Assembly: GCA_002492465.1 (NCBI GenBank)
Contig: DKYT01000025.1
Coordinates: forward strand, 43,366 to 77,372
Source: Lachnospiraceae bacterium UBA7093
GTDB lineage: Bacteria > Bacillota > Clostridia > Lachnospirales > Lachnospiraceae
DNA: 34,007 nucleotides
Direction of reading: 5' to 3'
In this document: piece after piece, positions 1 through 8,332 of the stretch
Layout: each line of letters opens with the position of its first letter
Numbering within the stretch: the stretch's first letter is position 1
Translations under genes and position numbers: made by a program
The notes under the pieces: model-generated
Databases searched by the model: none
Told to the model about the DNA's origin: nothing
What the model saw: only the letters and a program-made list of their open reading frames with translations

Positions 1-20
1 TACCATTGAACTACACCCGC
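1..20 (-). tRNA. tRNA-Gly, 5' part only (cut by window edge)
   Basis: The reverse complement of the first 20 bases is GCGGGTGTAGTTCAATGGTA. This matches the acceptor stem and D-arm start of Firmicutes tRNA-Gly genes, especially the TCC isoacceptor. The anticodon lies outside the window, so the amino acid is assigned from the 5' sequence only. A well-formed promoter sits 50 bases upstream on the same strand, which supports an active gene reading out of the window. Confidence 0.85.
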
Positions 21-70
21 ATGACTTACTTATGGATTTGGCAAAGGTATTACCTTTACGAACGTTTTAA

Positions 71-99
71 ATCTTACCATAAGAATACGGGAAAGTCAA
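71..99 (-). promoter_or_regulatory. Sigma-A-type promoter of the tRNA-Gly gene
   Basis: On the minus strand TTGACT (99-94) is followed by a 17-base spacer and TAAGAT (76-71). Transcription would start near position 64, leaving a leader of about 44 bases before the mature tRNA 5' end at position 20. Confidence 0.75.
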
Positions 100-132
100 T
101 CATAAAACTTTAATTTATACAGGATTAGGTTA

Positions 133-185
133 CAGTGCAGACCCAAGCCAGGATATACGCTAAGGTCTGTACTGCAACAGGCTTG
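133..185. repeat. Inverted repeat between the tRNA promoter and the small gene
   Basis: CAGTGCAGACC (133-143) pairs with GGTCTGTACTG (164-174), with one G-T wobble and a 20-base gap. CAAGCC (144-149) can pair instead with GGCTTG (180-185). It lies just after the stop of the minus-strand gene at 187-462, so it may act as its 3' hairpin. No clear T-tract follows, so a classic intrinsic terminator is not shown. Confidence 0.4.
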
Positions 186-186
186 G

Positions 187-462
187 TTATATGATTTTTA
201 ACGCTTTCAAAATGGCAGCGCAGTCTTTCAGACCCTGTTCATAAACTTTTTCCATACATGCGTCGCATAACTCGGAATGAACCTTTAGTAAACGGTCTAT
301 TACCTGTTTTTGCTCCTCCGATAACGGCATATCTGTATACTGTTTCTGCAGTGCCAAAATTTCATCCCGCGCATCGGAATATTCCTCATTCTGAAAGGCA
401 TACTTTTCATAATAATTGTGGCTGGCGTATTTTACAATGTGTTCAAAAATATTAGTAGACAT
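187..462 (-). CDS. Small acidic helical protein, function unknown (91 aa)
   Basis: I do not recognise the function. The product is 91 residues, has no signal peptide or membrane segment, and looks mostly helical with many charged residues. Two cysteines in the motif CDAC lie near residues 67-70. The start is supported by a strong AAAGGAGG Shine-Dalgarno six to seven bases before the ATG. The overall shape, small and helical with an 'LSEEQKQ' middle and a conserved-looking C-terminal helix, recalls short Clostridia proteins such as DUF6809, but this is a weak resemblance. It stands alone between the tRNA promoter and a divergent lipoprotein gene. Confidence 0.7.
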   Translation of the reverse strand: MSTNIFEHIVKYASHNYYEKYAFQNEEYSDARDEILALQKQYTDMPLSEEQKQVIDRLLKVHSELCDACMEKVYEQGLKDCAAILKALKII

Positions 463-655
463 TTTTTCCTCCTTTATGGAATATGAGTATTGGGTATAAA
501 CTATTTTTGTAATTATATACTACTTTATAATATTTTACCCCGTTTTTCAATATCCTATTGTTTATATTGTTATGATAAGTGATAAATAGCATATGAAATG
601 CAATATACAGCATATTTAAATCAGTTGTTTCCTGCTATGTATGGAGGGATGTAGT

Positions 656-2803
656 ATGAAAAAAATTATTCCATTCCTGTTTTTATCTGTATTATGTTTA
701 ATGTCCTGTGGAAAAAATACAGAAAATGAAGTTCAGACAGATGCCCCGTTGGGGGAGGAAAATGCCCAGATTATCCGGTATTACCGGGAGGAACAGTCTG
801 CCTTTGAAAAGCCGGAACCGGCGGTAATGCCGGAAGGGGATTATGGAATATTGCGGGACTTTTATGAGACAGCAGATGGGGATATCTATTTCCTTTATCA
901 GGAGGACCTGACCCCGGAGCGGGAGAATCATTATTACAAGGTTAACGGTCCCAGAACGGATGCTGAATATGTAAACTACATTATCCGGTATAACGGTGCT
1001 GATCGTTCTTTTGAGGAAATAGAGCTGGAGACAGATAAAGGCATTTTCTGGACGGATATAAGGGTTTCGGGAAATGGTACGCTTATTTTATTTGATACAT
1101 ACAGAGCTTATGTGTATTTCCCGGGTGAGGAACAGTGTAAGGTAGATTTCCCCTCCGATCCAGGAGGGGGAACCATTTTCCAGGACGATACTCATCTGAT
1201 CTGCCAGCCTGCGATAAACTCAGCTTATATGGTTTTTGACCTGCGGACGGGGGAAAAGACAGAAGATTATATCACCAGGGAATTCCTTTATGAAGGAACA
1301 ACCAACGGCGGAAGTTTCCTTGTCAGAGATCAGGAAACAGAACTTTTAGCGACGGGGAACGGGATCTATGAAAAAGAAGGGGAAGAGTGGGTTTTGAAGG
1401 TTTCCTCTGAACGAACGAGCATGACCCTTGGCAATTTCCGACCAGATGGACTGTGGCAGGAAGGGGAAGCGTATTTCCTTACTTCCAGGACTGTTCTGTA
1501 TCATTATTCTCCGGCGGAAATAAATCTGGAGGATATGGTTGAGCTTAAGCTTTTTTCTGCGGCAGAGAGCGGATTCCTGAAAGATGCAGTGCTGGAATAT
1601 CAGGCGGCAAATCCCAATGTAATGATCACCTATGAATTTGCAGGAAGCAAGTCCCCTGAAACCAGCCAGGAAATGGATACCCTGTTTAAGCGTGTGAATA
1701 CAGAGATCGTATCCCACCAGGCGGCAGACATTTATGTGTTTGACAAACTGCCCTGGGAGGGATATGCAAGGCAGGGGATGTTATTGAACATTGAAGAGAC
1801 GGTAGAAACTTTATGGGACACCGATGCGTATTTTGACGGGGTTCTGAAAGGGTATCAGGAAGAAGGAGCCGCCTATGTCCTACCGTTATTTTTTGAGGCA
1901 GACTGCATCGTATGCCGGGAAGAGATGACGCCTTATGTAGGAAGTCTTTCCGATCTGGCAAAATACCTTGAGGCGCATCCGAATGAGCCTGGTCTTGTCC
2001 CTTACAATTATCGAAATAATAGAAAAGATTATTTTCTGCCCATGCTGTACCATTTTTACGGAAAGGAACTTTATGAGAATGGAAAGGTGACAAAAGAAAG
2101 GCTGGAAGCATTTCTTGGGGAAGCAATGATCGTTTACGACCGTCTGATGAGCGATGAAGGGACAGATGTTCCTCCTTATCTATTGGATTATAAAAACTGT
2201 GCATATATTACGGAAGAGGAATTTTGGCAGCTGCTGGGGTGCGGGAAAGGAAACGCATCATTGTCTGTTTTAGGAAGGCTTGGGGTATGGTTATTTCCAC
2301 AGGTTTCCCACTATGAAGGGTTTGAAATAATTCCTACCGGGCAGTTCCATTCCGGCATGCTGGCAGGGGTGCACAGCCAAACTGAATATCCGGAAGAAGC
2401 AAGCAACTTCCTGCAGTTTCTGGCTTCCTATACAGGTACTTATAGTCAAAAGAGCAATGATATCCCGGGGATACCGATTGCCAGGCAGGCAATCGATGCA
2501 TGGACAGAGTTCTATGAAGAAACATGCAGAGAAACTTGGGGATATGATCAGGGATTTTACTACAACACCACATATGGGGAAAGCTATCCTCTCTATTATC
2601 CGGTAAAAGAGGACAGCGTGTGGCTGAAAGAGCTTTTGGACCAGGCATCCGTTCCCAGAGGCTATGCAAACTCCCTGACAGATTCGGTCTATGCTATTCT
2701 GGCGCAGGGAATTGACGGATATTTTGAAGGGGAGAAGTCGCTGGAAGCGACAGTGAATGAATTGTACAGTAAGATCAGTATGAAACAGAGCGAAGAGGAA
2801 TAA
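656..2803 (+). CDS. Large lipoprotein with solute-binding-protein-like C-terminal domain
   Basis: The start at 656 follows GGAGGG with normal spacing. An in-frame ATG at 641 overlaps that ribosome site and is rejected. The 715-residue product begins MKK, then a hydrophobic stretch and the lipobox LMSC, so Cys18 should be lipidated and the protein displayed outside the membrane. Residues about 25-285 are rich in beta-strand-like segments with aromatic and acidic turns, suggesting a propeller-like domain. From about residue 294 the sequence resembles family-1 extracellular sugar-binding proteins, with a strand, then 'FLKDAVLEYQAANPNV', and later the typical Trp/Tyr-rich lobe. The usual length of such binding proteins is 400-450, so the N-terminal part is an addition. 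No permease or ATPase gene is adjacent. It could be a sensor or scavenging lipoprotein instead of a transporter subunit. Confidence 0.8.
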   Translation: MKKIIPFLFLSVLCLMSCGKNTENEVQTDAPLGEENAQIIRYYREEQSAFEKPEPAVMPEGDYGILRDFYETADGDIYFLYQEDLTPERENHYYKVNGPRTDAEYVNYIIRYNGADRSFEEIELETDKGIFWTDIRVSGNGTLILFDTYRAYVYFPGEEQCKVDFPSDPGGGTIFQDDTHLICQPAINSAYMVFDLRTGEKTEDYITREFLYEGTTNGGSFLVRDQETELLATGNGIYEKEGEEWVLKVSSERTSMTLGNFRPDGLWQEGEAYFLTSRTVLYHYSPAEINLEDMVELKLFSAAESGFLKDAVLEYQAANPNVMITYEFAGSKSPETSQEMDTLFKRVNTEIVSHQAADIYVFDKLPWEGYARQGMLLNIEETVETLWDTDAYFDGVLKGYQEEGAAYVLPLFFEADCIVCREEMTPYVGSLSDLAKYLEAHPNEPGLVPYNYRNNRKDYFLPMLYHFYGKELYENGKVTKERLEAFLGEAMIVYDRLMSDEGTDVPPYLLDYKNCAYITEEEFWQLLGCGKGNASLSVLGRLGVWLFPQVSHYEGFEIIPTGQFHSGMLAGVHSQTEYPEEASNFLQFLASYTGTYSQKSNDIPGIPIARQAIDAWTEFYEETCRETWGYDQGFYYNTTYGESYPLYYPVKEDSVWLKELLDQASVPRGYANSLTDSVYAILAQGIDGYFEGEKSLEATVNELYSKISMKQSEEE

Positions 2804-2856
2804 CGGAGCTGAATGATTTTCAGTGAAGCATAAATAAGTAAATGTTATACACGCTA

Positions 2857-2885
2857 TTGAAGATCCACCTGAAATCAATTATAAT
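2857..2885 (+). promoter_or_regulatory. Sigma-A-type promoter for the AAA ATPase gene
   Basis: TTGAAG (2857-2862), a 17-base spacer and a perfect TATAAT (2880-2885) lie 41 bases before the ATG at 2926. This suggests the ATPase gene is transcribed separately from the upstream lipoprotein gene. Confidence 0.65.
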
Positions 2886-2925
2886 TAAGTAAATCGTAAA
2901 CCACTAACTATTTGGAGGTGCGCCG

Positions 2926-4311
2926 ATGTTCATAGGCAGGCAGCAGGAGTTGAAAGCATTGAATAAGCTATACAATTCCAACAAGTTTGAATTTGCGGTC
3001 ATTTATGGTCGCCGCCGTGTAGGAAAAACCGCTCTGATAAGTGAGTTCACGAAAGATAAAGACACTATTTTCTTTACCGGCATTGAAACCAACGCAAAGC
3101 AAAATCTAGATAATTTTTCAAGATGCATTATGGAATATAATACGGGAATTGCTGTCGATTCTTCCTTTGCATCTTTTCAATCGGCGTTAGAATATGTTTT
3201 TGAAATGGCAAAAAGGAAAAGGATCGTGCTTGTTATCGACGAATACCCCTATGTTGCCCGTGCGTCCAAGAGCCTTGCTTCTACGCTCCAGCTTTTAATT
3301 GATAAAAACAAGGACAATTCAAAGCTCTTCCTGATCCTTTGCGGTTCTTCTATGTCTTATATGGAAGATCACGTTTTGGCATACAAAGCGCCGCTTTACG
3401 GAAGAAGAACGGCGCAGCTGAAAATCAATCCTTTTGACTTTTTTGAGGCATGCCGCTGTTTCACAAAGTTTTCGGACACTGACAAGGCACTGGCATACGG
3501 GGTTGTTGGCGGAACTCCGCAGTATCTGATGCAGATTGATGATAGCCTTTCTATCGAGGAAAATATCAAAAATACTCACTTGAATCCTTCTTCTTCTATA
3601 TTTGAAGAGCCTAACAATCTTTTAAAGCAGGAAGTCCGTGAACCGGCAATTTACAATGCAGTCATTACAGCTATCGCCACGGGCTGCTCAAAAATGAATG
3701 AGATTTCCAATAAGATTGATGAAGATACAAGCGTATGTGCAACCTATATCAAAAACCTGATTACACTTGGCATTGTGAAAAGAGAATTGCCCTATGACGA
3801 AAAAGCGAGTCGAAAAACGATTTATTCTATTGAGGATAATATGTTTCGTTTTTGGTATCGCTTCGTACCGGAAAACACCTCGATTATTTTCCGAGGGGCT
3901 ACAGATCTTGCTTACAAACGCATTGCGCCAGAGATTCCATCCTATATGGGCGGTGTGTTTGAAGAGATATGCAAGCAGTACCTTTGGAAGTTGCTTCTTG
4001 AAAATAAATGCGCTATAAATTTCAGCGACCTTGGTCGCTGGTGGGGTACAAATCCTAAAACCAGAGTTCAAGAGGAAATTGATATTATGGGCACAGATAA
4101 GGATACAGCCCTTTTTGCTGAATGTAAATGGACGAATGAAAAGGCTGGTCTCGGTATTCTGGAAACGCTTGTAGAGCGTGGCAATCTGTTTCACTATAAG
4201 CAAAAACATTTCTATATCTTTGCAAAAACCGGTTTTACAAGAGGCTGTATGGATAAGGCGGCGGAGATGGGCAATGTAACGCTTGTTAAATATGCGGATA
4301 TGTTGAAGTAG
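2926..4311 (+). CDS. AAA ATPase with DUF234 / nuclease-like C-terminal domain
   Basis: The 461-residue product has the layout of the ATPase_2 (archaeal-type ATPase) plus DUF234 family. The N-terminus MFIGRQQEL is followed by a Walker A motif GRRRVGKT at residues 28-35 and a Walker B motif VLVIDE ending near residue 106. A winged-helix-like stretch lies around residues 230-290. The C-terminal domain carries E384-x-D386 and E399-C-K401, matching the spacing of a PD-(D/E)xK nuclease core. GGAGGTG precedes the start codon. No partner gene is obvious. Members of this family are widespread in bacteria and archaea with poorly known roles, sometimes thought to link to mobile or defence loci. Codon use looks more A/T-rich at third positions than in the neighbouring genes, which may hint at transfer, but I did not compute this. 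Confidence 0.85.
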   Translation: MFIGRQQELKALNKLYNSNKFEFAVIYGRRRVGKTALISEFTKDKDTIFFTGIETNAKQNLDNFSRCIMEYNTGIAVDSSFASFQSALEYVFEMAKRKRIVLVIDEYPYVARASKSLASTLQLLIDKNKDNSKLFLILCGSSMSYMEDHVLAYKAPLYGRRTAQLKINPFDFFEACRCFTKFSDTDKALAYGVVGGTPQYLMQIDDSLSIEENIKNTHLNPSSSIFEEPNNLLKQEVREPAIYNAVITAIATGCSKMNEISNKIDEDTSVCATYIKNLITLGIVKRELPYDEKASRKTIYSIEDNMFRFWYRFVPENTSIIFRGATDLAYKRIAPEIPSYMGGVFEEICKQYLWKLLLENKCAINFSDLGRWWGTNPKTRVQEEIDIMGTDKDTALFAECKWTNEKAGLGILETLVERGNLFHYKQKHFYIFAKTGFTRGCMDKAAEMGNVTLVKYADMLK

Positions 4312-4316
4312 CGCAA

Positions 4317-5000
4317 TTATTGGGAAACGCATCCCAGTTCCCCTGCCTCAGAATCATAGGTCAGGGAAAGGGAAGTGCCGTCGGTATCATATCCTTCAAC
4401 AGAAAGCTCTATTTCATAGGCGTTTCCCTCTGCGTCTTCCAGTGCCAGGATCCAGGGAGTGGCGGATACGTCCCGATAGATAATAAGCCCGGTAAGGTAT
4501 TGTCCCGGTACAAGCCCGGCAGTGTTTTCCAAAAGGTCGGCTTGGGGGGAGGAAGCATTCTTGCTGTATAGAGAAAGCTTTCGGAAAGTCAGGGAAGTAT
4601 CGTTATGAAGCGAGGCGTGAATGGTGGTAAGCACGGCGGCATCCTCCTGGGTTTTCATCTTTTTTATGGTATCTAAATAGTCCCTGTAAGAGGTTATATG
4701 GGAATTCATGGATGCAATCAGCTGATCGATTTCTTCATCTTTCATTTCATTTAAGTGATATTGCTCCACTTGTCTGATTTCATTTGCAAGAGCGGACAGC
4801 TCTTTGTCCAATGAATCATCAGAAATATTTTTATGCGCCTCTACTACTTGATTATGTACGTCAATAAGCTGTCTATAAGTTTCCTGCGCCTGTGCAATCT
4901 TCTCCTCGGAAGGACCGCAGCCTGTGAGAAGGAAGGACAGAAAAATACAGCAGCCAAGGGCAATAGACTTTATTTGGATGGTAAAAATATTTTTAAACAT
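4317..5000 (-). CDS. Lipoprotein with coiled-coil-like region, unknown function
   Basis: The chosen ATG (MFKNIF) follows an AGGTT-type ribosome site. A frame-open upstream ATG at 5051 has none. The 227-residue product has a signal sequence ending in the lipobox LTGC, so Cys28 should be lipidated. Residues about 30-120 are charged, heptad-like and probably form a helical coiled coil. The last 80 residues look beta-rich. I do not recognise a family. Its stop lies five bases from the stop of the convergent ATPase gene, and a promoter is visible upstream. Confidence 0.75.
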   Translation of the reverse strand: MFKNIFTIQIKSIALGCCIFLSFLLTGCGPSEEKIAQAQETYRQLIDVHNQVVEAHKNISDDSLDKELSALANEIRQVEQYHLNEMKDEEIDQLIASMNSHITSYRDYLDTIKKMKTQEDAAVLTTIHASLHNDTSLTFRKLSLYSKNASSPQADLLENTAGLVPGQYLTGLIIYRDVSATPWILALEDAEGNAYEIELSVEGYDTDGTSLSLTYDSEAGELGCVSQ

Positions 5001-5022
5001 TTGATTAACCTCGCTGATTCGT

Positions 5023-5051
5023 ATTTTATTACAATACCATATTGAAAACAA
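5023..5051 (-). promoter_or_regulatory. Likely promoter of the coiled-coil lipoprotein gene
   Basis: On the minus strand TTGTTT (5051-5046), a 17-base spacer and TAAAAT (5028-5023) precede the gene by 22 bases. The -10 box is good and the -35 box is weak. It lies in the 84-base divergent gap shared with the radical SAM gene. Confidence 0.5.
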
Positions 5052-5084
5052 GGGTGCAATCAGCTTTTATAAGAAAGGATTTTT

Positions 5085-6830
5085 ATGCAATTTCTATTGA
5101 CGGCAATCAACGCTAAGTACATCCATTCTAATCCGGCGATTTATTCCTTAAGGGCATATGCGGGGGAGGAGCTGCAGCCATATATTGGGTTGGCGGAGTA
5201 TACCATTAATAACAGAATGGAGGAAATTCTGGGAGACCTGTACAGGAGACGTCCGGATGTAATCGGATTTTCCTGCTATATCTGGAATTGTCAATTGATT
5301 TGGGAACTGCTTCGGGAGCTGCCCAAGGTTTTGCCGGATACGGATATATGGCTGGGCGGTCCTGAGGTTTCCTTTGAAGGGGAGCAGATCCTTATGGATT
5401 TTCCTATGGTAACGGGAATTATGGCAGGGGAAGGGGAGGAGACTTTCCGGGAGTTGCTTTCCTGTTATGTGGCAGGGGAGAAGAAAAAGGATGTTGACTT
5501 TGGAAAAGTTCCGGGGCTGATTTTGAGAGAAGGAGCCACGGCGGCAAGAGCGCTTACGGATATGGATAAACTGCCTTTTCTCTATGAGCGTTTGGGGGAT
5601 TTTGCGCACAGAATTCTTTATTATGAGTCAAGCAGAGGATGTCCTTTCCGGTGCAGTTATTGTCTTTCCTCTATTGACAAAAAGGTACGTCTGAGAAGCC
5701 TGGAGCTGGTGGAAAGGGAATTGCAGTTCTTTCTGGATCAAAAGATTCCTCAGGTGAAATTTATAGATAGAACGTTTAACTGCAATCGGGACCATGCAAT
5801 GGCAATATGGCGTTATATCAAAGAACATGACAATGGCGTCACAAATTTCCATTTCGAGGTCGCGGCGGATGTGATGGGGGAGGAGGAGCTTGCCCTTTTC
5901 CAGGAAATGCGTCCGGGACTGATACAGCTGGAAATCGGTGTGCAGAGTACGAATTTACATACCCTGAAGGAGATTAACCGCAGTGGCGATATAGGAGCCA
6001 TTGCAAATGCAGTGAGTCGGATCCGGGGCGGCAGGAATATACATCTGCATTTGGATCTGATTGCAGGTCTGCCTTTTGAAGGATATGAGAGCTTTGAAAA
6101 ATCCTTTAACGATGTATACCGGATGAAGCCCCATCAGCTTCAGCTGGGATTTTTAAAGGTGCTGAAGGGAACGCTGATTCGGGAAAAAGCCAGGGAGTAT
6201 GGGATCGTTTATCAGAGCAGGGCGCCTTATGAGGTGCTCTATACAAAGTGGCTTTCCTATGGAGAAGTTTTGAAATTAAAGCAGATGGAAGAAATGGTGG
6301 AGCTGTATTACAATTCAAATCAGTTTACCCATACTTTGCCTGTCCTTGAAAAACATTTTAAAGGACCCTTTGAAATGTTTGAGGAGCTTGCCGGATTTTA
6401 TGAGGAAAAAGGATATTTTACCAATACGCCGGCAAGGAGCTATCGTTATCAGGTGCTTCTGGAGTTTGCCCTGAACCGGATGCCAGAGCAGGGGCAGTTA
6501 TACAGGGAGCTTTTAACTTATGATTTCTATTTAAGAGAAAATGCCAAAAGCCGTCCTGCTTTCAGTATGGATCTTTCCCCTTACAGGGAGGAAATAGGGG
6601 GCTTTTACCGAAAGGAGGAGGAGGCGCCGCAGCTCCTGGAGGAATATGGAGGGTATCATGCCAGACAGACTATGAAAATGACCCATATGGATGTATTTTT
6701 TTATCCTGTCTGGCGGGAAGAGGAGGATGCGGCGTGGGAAAAGTGCGAAAGACCGTTTTTTGTGCTTTTTGACTATCAAAAAAGGGATGCCCTTACAGGG
6801 GAGGCATCCACTTTTCCTTTGCAGCTTTAG
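5085..6830 (+). CDS. B12-binding-domain radical SAM protein (DUF4080 type)
   Basis: The 581-residue protein starts MQFLLTAINAKYIHSNPA, typical of the DUF4080-containing radical SAM family. Residues about 1-140 form the cobalamin-binding-like domain, including a 'WLGGPEVSF' loop. The radical SAM [4Fe-4S] motif is C186-PFR-C190-SY-C193. The C-terminal third (from about residue 380) is the family-specific domain. These enzymes are predicted to cleave S-adenosylmethionine and perform radical methylation or rearrangement; the substrate is unknown. An AAAGGA site precedes the ATG. The last codons overlap the end of the convergent transporter gene by 38 bases and contain its terminator. Confidence 0.9.
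   Translation: MQFLLTAINAKYIHSNPAIYSLRAYAGEELQPYIGLAEYTINNRMEEILGDLYRRRPDVIGFSCYIWNCQLIWELLRELPKVLPDTDIWLGGPEVSFEGEQILMDFPMVTGIMAGEGEETFRELLSCYVAGEKKKDVDFGKVPGLILREGATAARALTDMDKLPFLYERLGDFAHRILYYESSRGCPFRCSYCLSSIDKKVRLRSLELVERELQFFLDQKIPQVKFIDRTFNCNRDHAMAIWRYIKEHDNGVTNFHFEVAADVMGEEELALFQEMRPGLIQLEIGVQSTNLHTLKEINRSGDIGAIANAVSRIRGGRNIHLHLDLIAGLPFEGYESFEKSFNDVYRMKPHQLQLGFLKVLKGTLIREKAREYGIVYQSRAPYEVLYTKWLSYGEVLKLKQMEEMVELYYNSNQFTHTLPVLEKHFKGPFEMFEELAGFYEEKGYFTNTPARSYRYQVLLEFALNRMPEQGQLYRELLTYDFYLRENAKSRPAFSMDLSPYREEIGGFYRKEEEAPQLLEEYGGYHARQTMKMTHMDVFFYPVWREEEDAAWEKCERPFFVLFDYQKRDALTGEASTFPLQL
6778..6809 (-). terminator. Intrinsic terminator of the ECF S-component gene
   Basis: Read on the minus strand, GGATGCC (6809-6803), an 11-base loop and GGCATCC (6791-6785) form a perfect 7 bp stem. 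It is followed by one more C and six T residues (6783-6778). The first arm encodes the last Trp-Met-Pro codons and the stop codon lies in the loop. The whole element also lies inside the C-terminal codons of the convergent radical SAM gene. Confidence 0.8.
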
Positions 6831-7431
6831 GATTTAACCACAGGCGGACGTCCGGTATCTGAGAAAGAACGGGCAGTAGGAGAACCCCTAAAATGATTCC
6901 GGTGATTCCCTGCATACAGTTTGAAAAGATGCCGCTCAAGGCGCTTGTAAAGCCGGCGGCAAGAAGCTCTCCGCTGTAGGATCCGGCAAGAAACATGGTC
7001 TGTATGATCTTGTTGATAAAGTAGCCTGTAATCATATTGATTTCGGCGGGAATGGCAGCGGCGACAAACAGAAAGGTCTGCTTTGTTTTCCAGATCTGTT
7101 TCAGCTTATGAAAGATAAGAGCGGCAATGCAGGCGGTAACGCCCTTGATGATCAGGGTAGGGATGGCGTAAATGGCATATCCCGATAAAATATCCGCAAA
7201 CATGGAGCCGATCCCTGCAGACAGGAATCCTGCCACAGGTCCTAAGATAACCCCGCAGAGAAGAACCAGACAATCTCCGGGATGGACATAGCCCAGGGTA
7301 GGAGAAGGGATTCGGATACTCATAGTGGCAACGCAGGTGAAGGCAGCCATCAGGGCGGCAACCACAAGAAGCTTTACATCCCCCGAAAAAATGCCGTTGG
7401 GGGCATTGGTATCATCTTTTTTCATTTTCAT
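6793..7431 (-). CDS. ECF transporter S component (substrate-binding membrane subunit)
   Basis: The start (MKMKKDD) follows AAAGGGAG, and upstream in-frame ATGs are not supported. The 212-residue product has about five to six hydrophobic helices. The N-terminal 'IRIPSPTLGYVHPGD' segment and the later 'GPVAGFLSAGIGSMFADILSG' type loop are characteristic of the ECF S family around PF07155 (riboflavin or hydroxymethylpyrimidine-type). It would bind a vitamin or precursor and work with a shared EcfA/EcfT energising module encoded elsewhere. The substrate cannot be fixed from this sequence. A TATAAT box lies at 7494-7489 on the minus strand without a good -35. The leader of about 50 bases is too short for a known vitamin riboswitch. 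Confidence 0.85.
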   Translation of the reverse strand: MKMKKDDTNAPNGIFSGDVKLLVVAALMAAFTCVATMSIRIPSPTLGYVHPGDCLVLLCGVILGPVAGFLSAGIGSMFADILSGYAIYAIPTLIIKGVTACIAALIFHKLKQIWKTKQTFLFVAAAIPAEINMITGYFINKIIQTMFLAGSYSGELLAAGFTSALSGIFSNCMQGITGIILGVLLLPVLSQIPDVRLWLNPKAAKEKWMPPL

Positions 7432-7626
7432 AATAGTTCTCCCTTTCTGTTCGTTGGTTTGTATTTTTGGACGCCCTGCATGGTTTTCATTATACAGAAT
7501 ATTGGCTTTGCAAAAACTGCCAAATTGAGAATTTTTAACCAAGCCAGTTTTAAGAAAAGCTTTTCACGAATATCCCTTGGAGGTCAGCCATATATTGTAA
7601 AAGAGATCAAAGCACAGGATAGGGCT

Positions 7627-8157
7627 ATGGCTTCTGTATTGTCCAATATTTCCAACATTATCATACCGGTTATTATTTTTTACATTATTGCCTATGGCGT
7701 GATGAGCAAGACAAATGTATACGAGGACTTTGTGAAGGGAGCAAAGGACGGATTGAAAACGGTGGTGGGGATTATGCCCACGCTGGTGGCGCTTATGACC
7801 GCAGTGGGGGTTCTGCGCGCTTCAGGTTTTTTGAGTTTCTTGGAAGGGTTGGTAAGCCCTTTAAGCAATAAAATAGGATTTCCGGCGGAATTGGTTCCGC
7901 TGGCGTTTATAAAGATGTTTTCCTCGTCTGCAGCAACCGGATTGGTACTGGATATTTTTAAAAACTATGGCACAGATTCGCTGGTAGGCTTAATCACATC
8001 GATTATGATGAGCTGCACGGAAACCATTTTTTATACCATGAGCGTGTATTTTCTTGCGGCAAAGGTGACCAAAACCAAGTATACGTTAACGGGGGCGCTT
8101 TTATCTACCATTGCGGGAATTGCGGCAAGCGTGGTGCTTGCGGGGATGATGAAATAG
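7627..8157 (+). CDS. spmB: Spore maturation protein B
   Basis: The 176-residue product is a multi-span membrane protein of the nucleoside-recognition (Gate) family. It matches SpmB in length and in the order of segments: 'IIPVIIFYIIAYG', then 'VYEDFVKGAKDGL', and later 'SSSAATGLVLDIF' and 'SCTETIFYTMSVYF'. SpmB helps dehydrate the spore core in Bacillus and works with SpmA. The ATG at 7627 is preceded by AGGATAGGG. The reading frame is open far upstream, but that part is the antisense of the ECF gene. No spmA is adjacent in this window, which is unusual because the two normally sit side by side. Confidence 0.85.
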   Translation: MASVLSNISNIIIPVIIFYIIAYGVMSKTNVYEDFVKGAKDGLKTVVGIMPTLVALMTAVGVLRASGFLSFLEGLVSPLSNKIGFPAELVPLAFIKMFSSSAATGLVLDIFKNYGTDSLVGLITSIMMSCTETIFYTMSVYFLAAKVTKTKYTLTGALLSTIAGIAASVVLAGMMK

Positions 8158-8188
8158 AAAGAAGAATTATATTGAATAGAAGGATTGA

Positions 8189-8237
8189 ACAAAGACGCAG
8201 CGTATTTTGCCGGCGTGCTTTGTCTAGTCCTTTTTTT
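8189..8237 (+). terminator. Probable terminator after spmB
   Basis: ACAAAG plus ACGC (8189-8198) pairs with GCGT and CTTTGT (8213-8223), with one bulged G. A run of seven T residues (8231-8237) follows, seven bases later. The offset between stem and T-tract makes it imperfect. A TATAAT at 8245-8250, with TTGTCT 19 bases upstream, may start the next gene's transcript here. Confidence 0.5.
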
Positions 8238-8332
8238 GGTACAGTATAATTGCTATAATGAAAGTAAGCTCTGTAAAAGATTGTGATGAAAAGGCGTTCC
8301 TCAGCACAAAACGCTTCGGAATGGAGGAAAAA

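Noticed and set aside
7282..7626. Upstream extension of SpmB (291-residue form)
   Set aside because: The extra part lies over the antisense of the ECF gene and its promoter, and SpmB proteins are about 176 residues, as given by the internal ATG.
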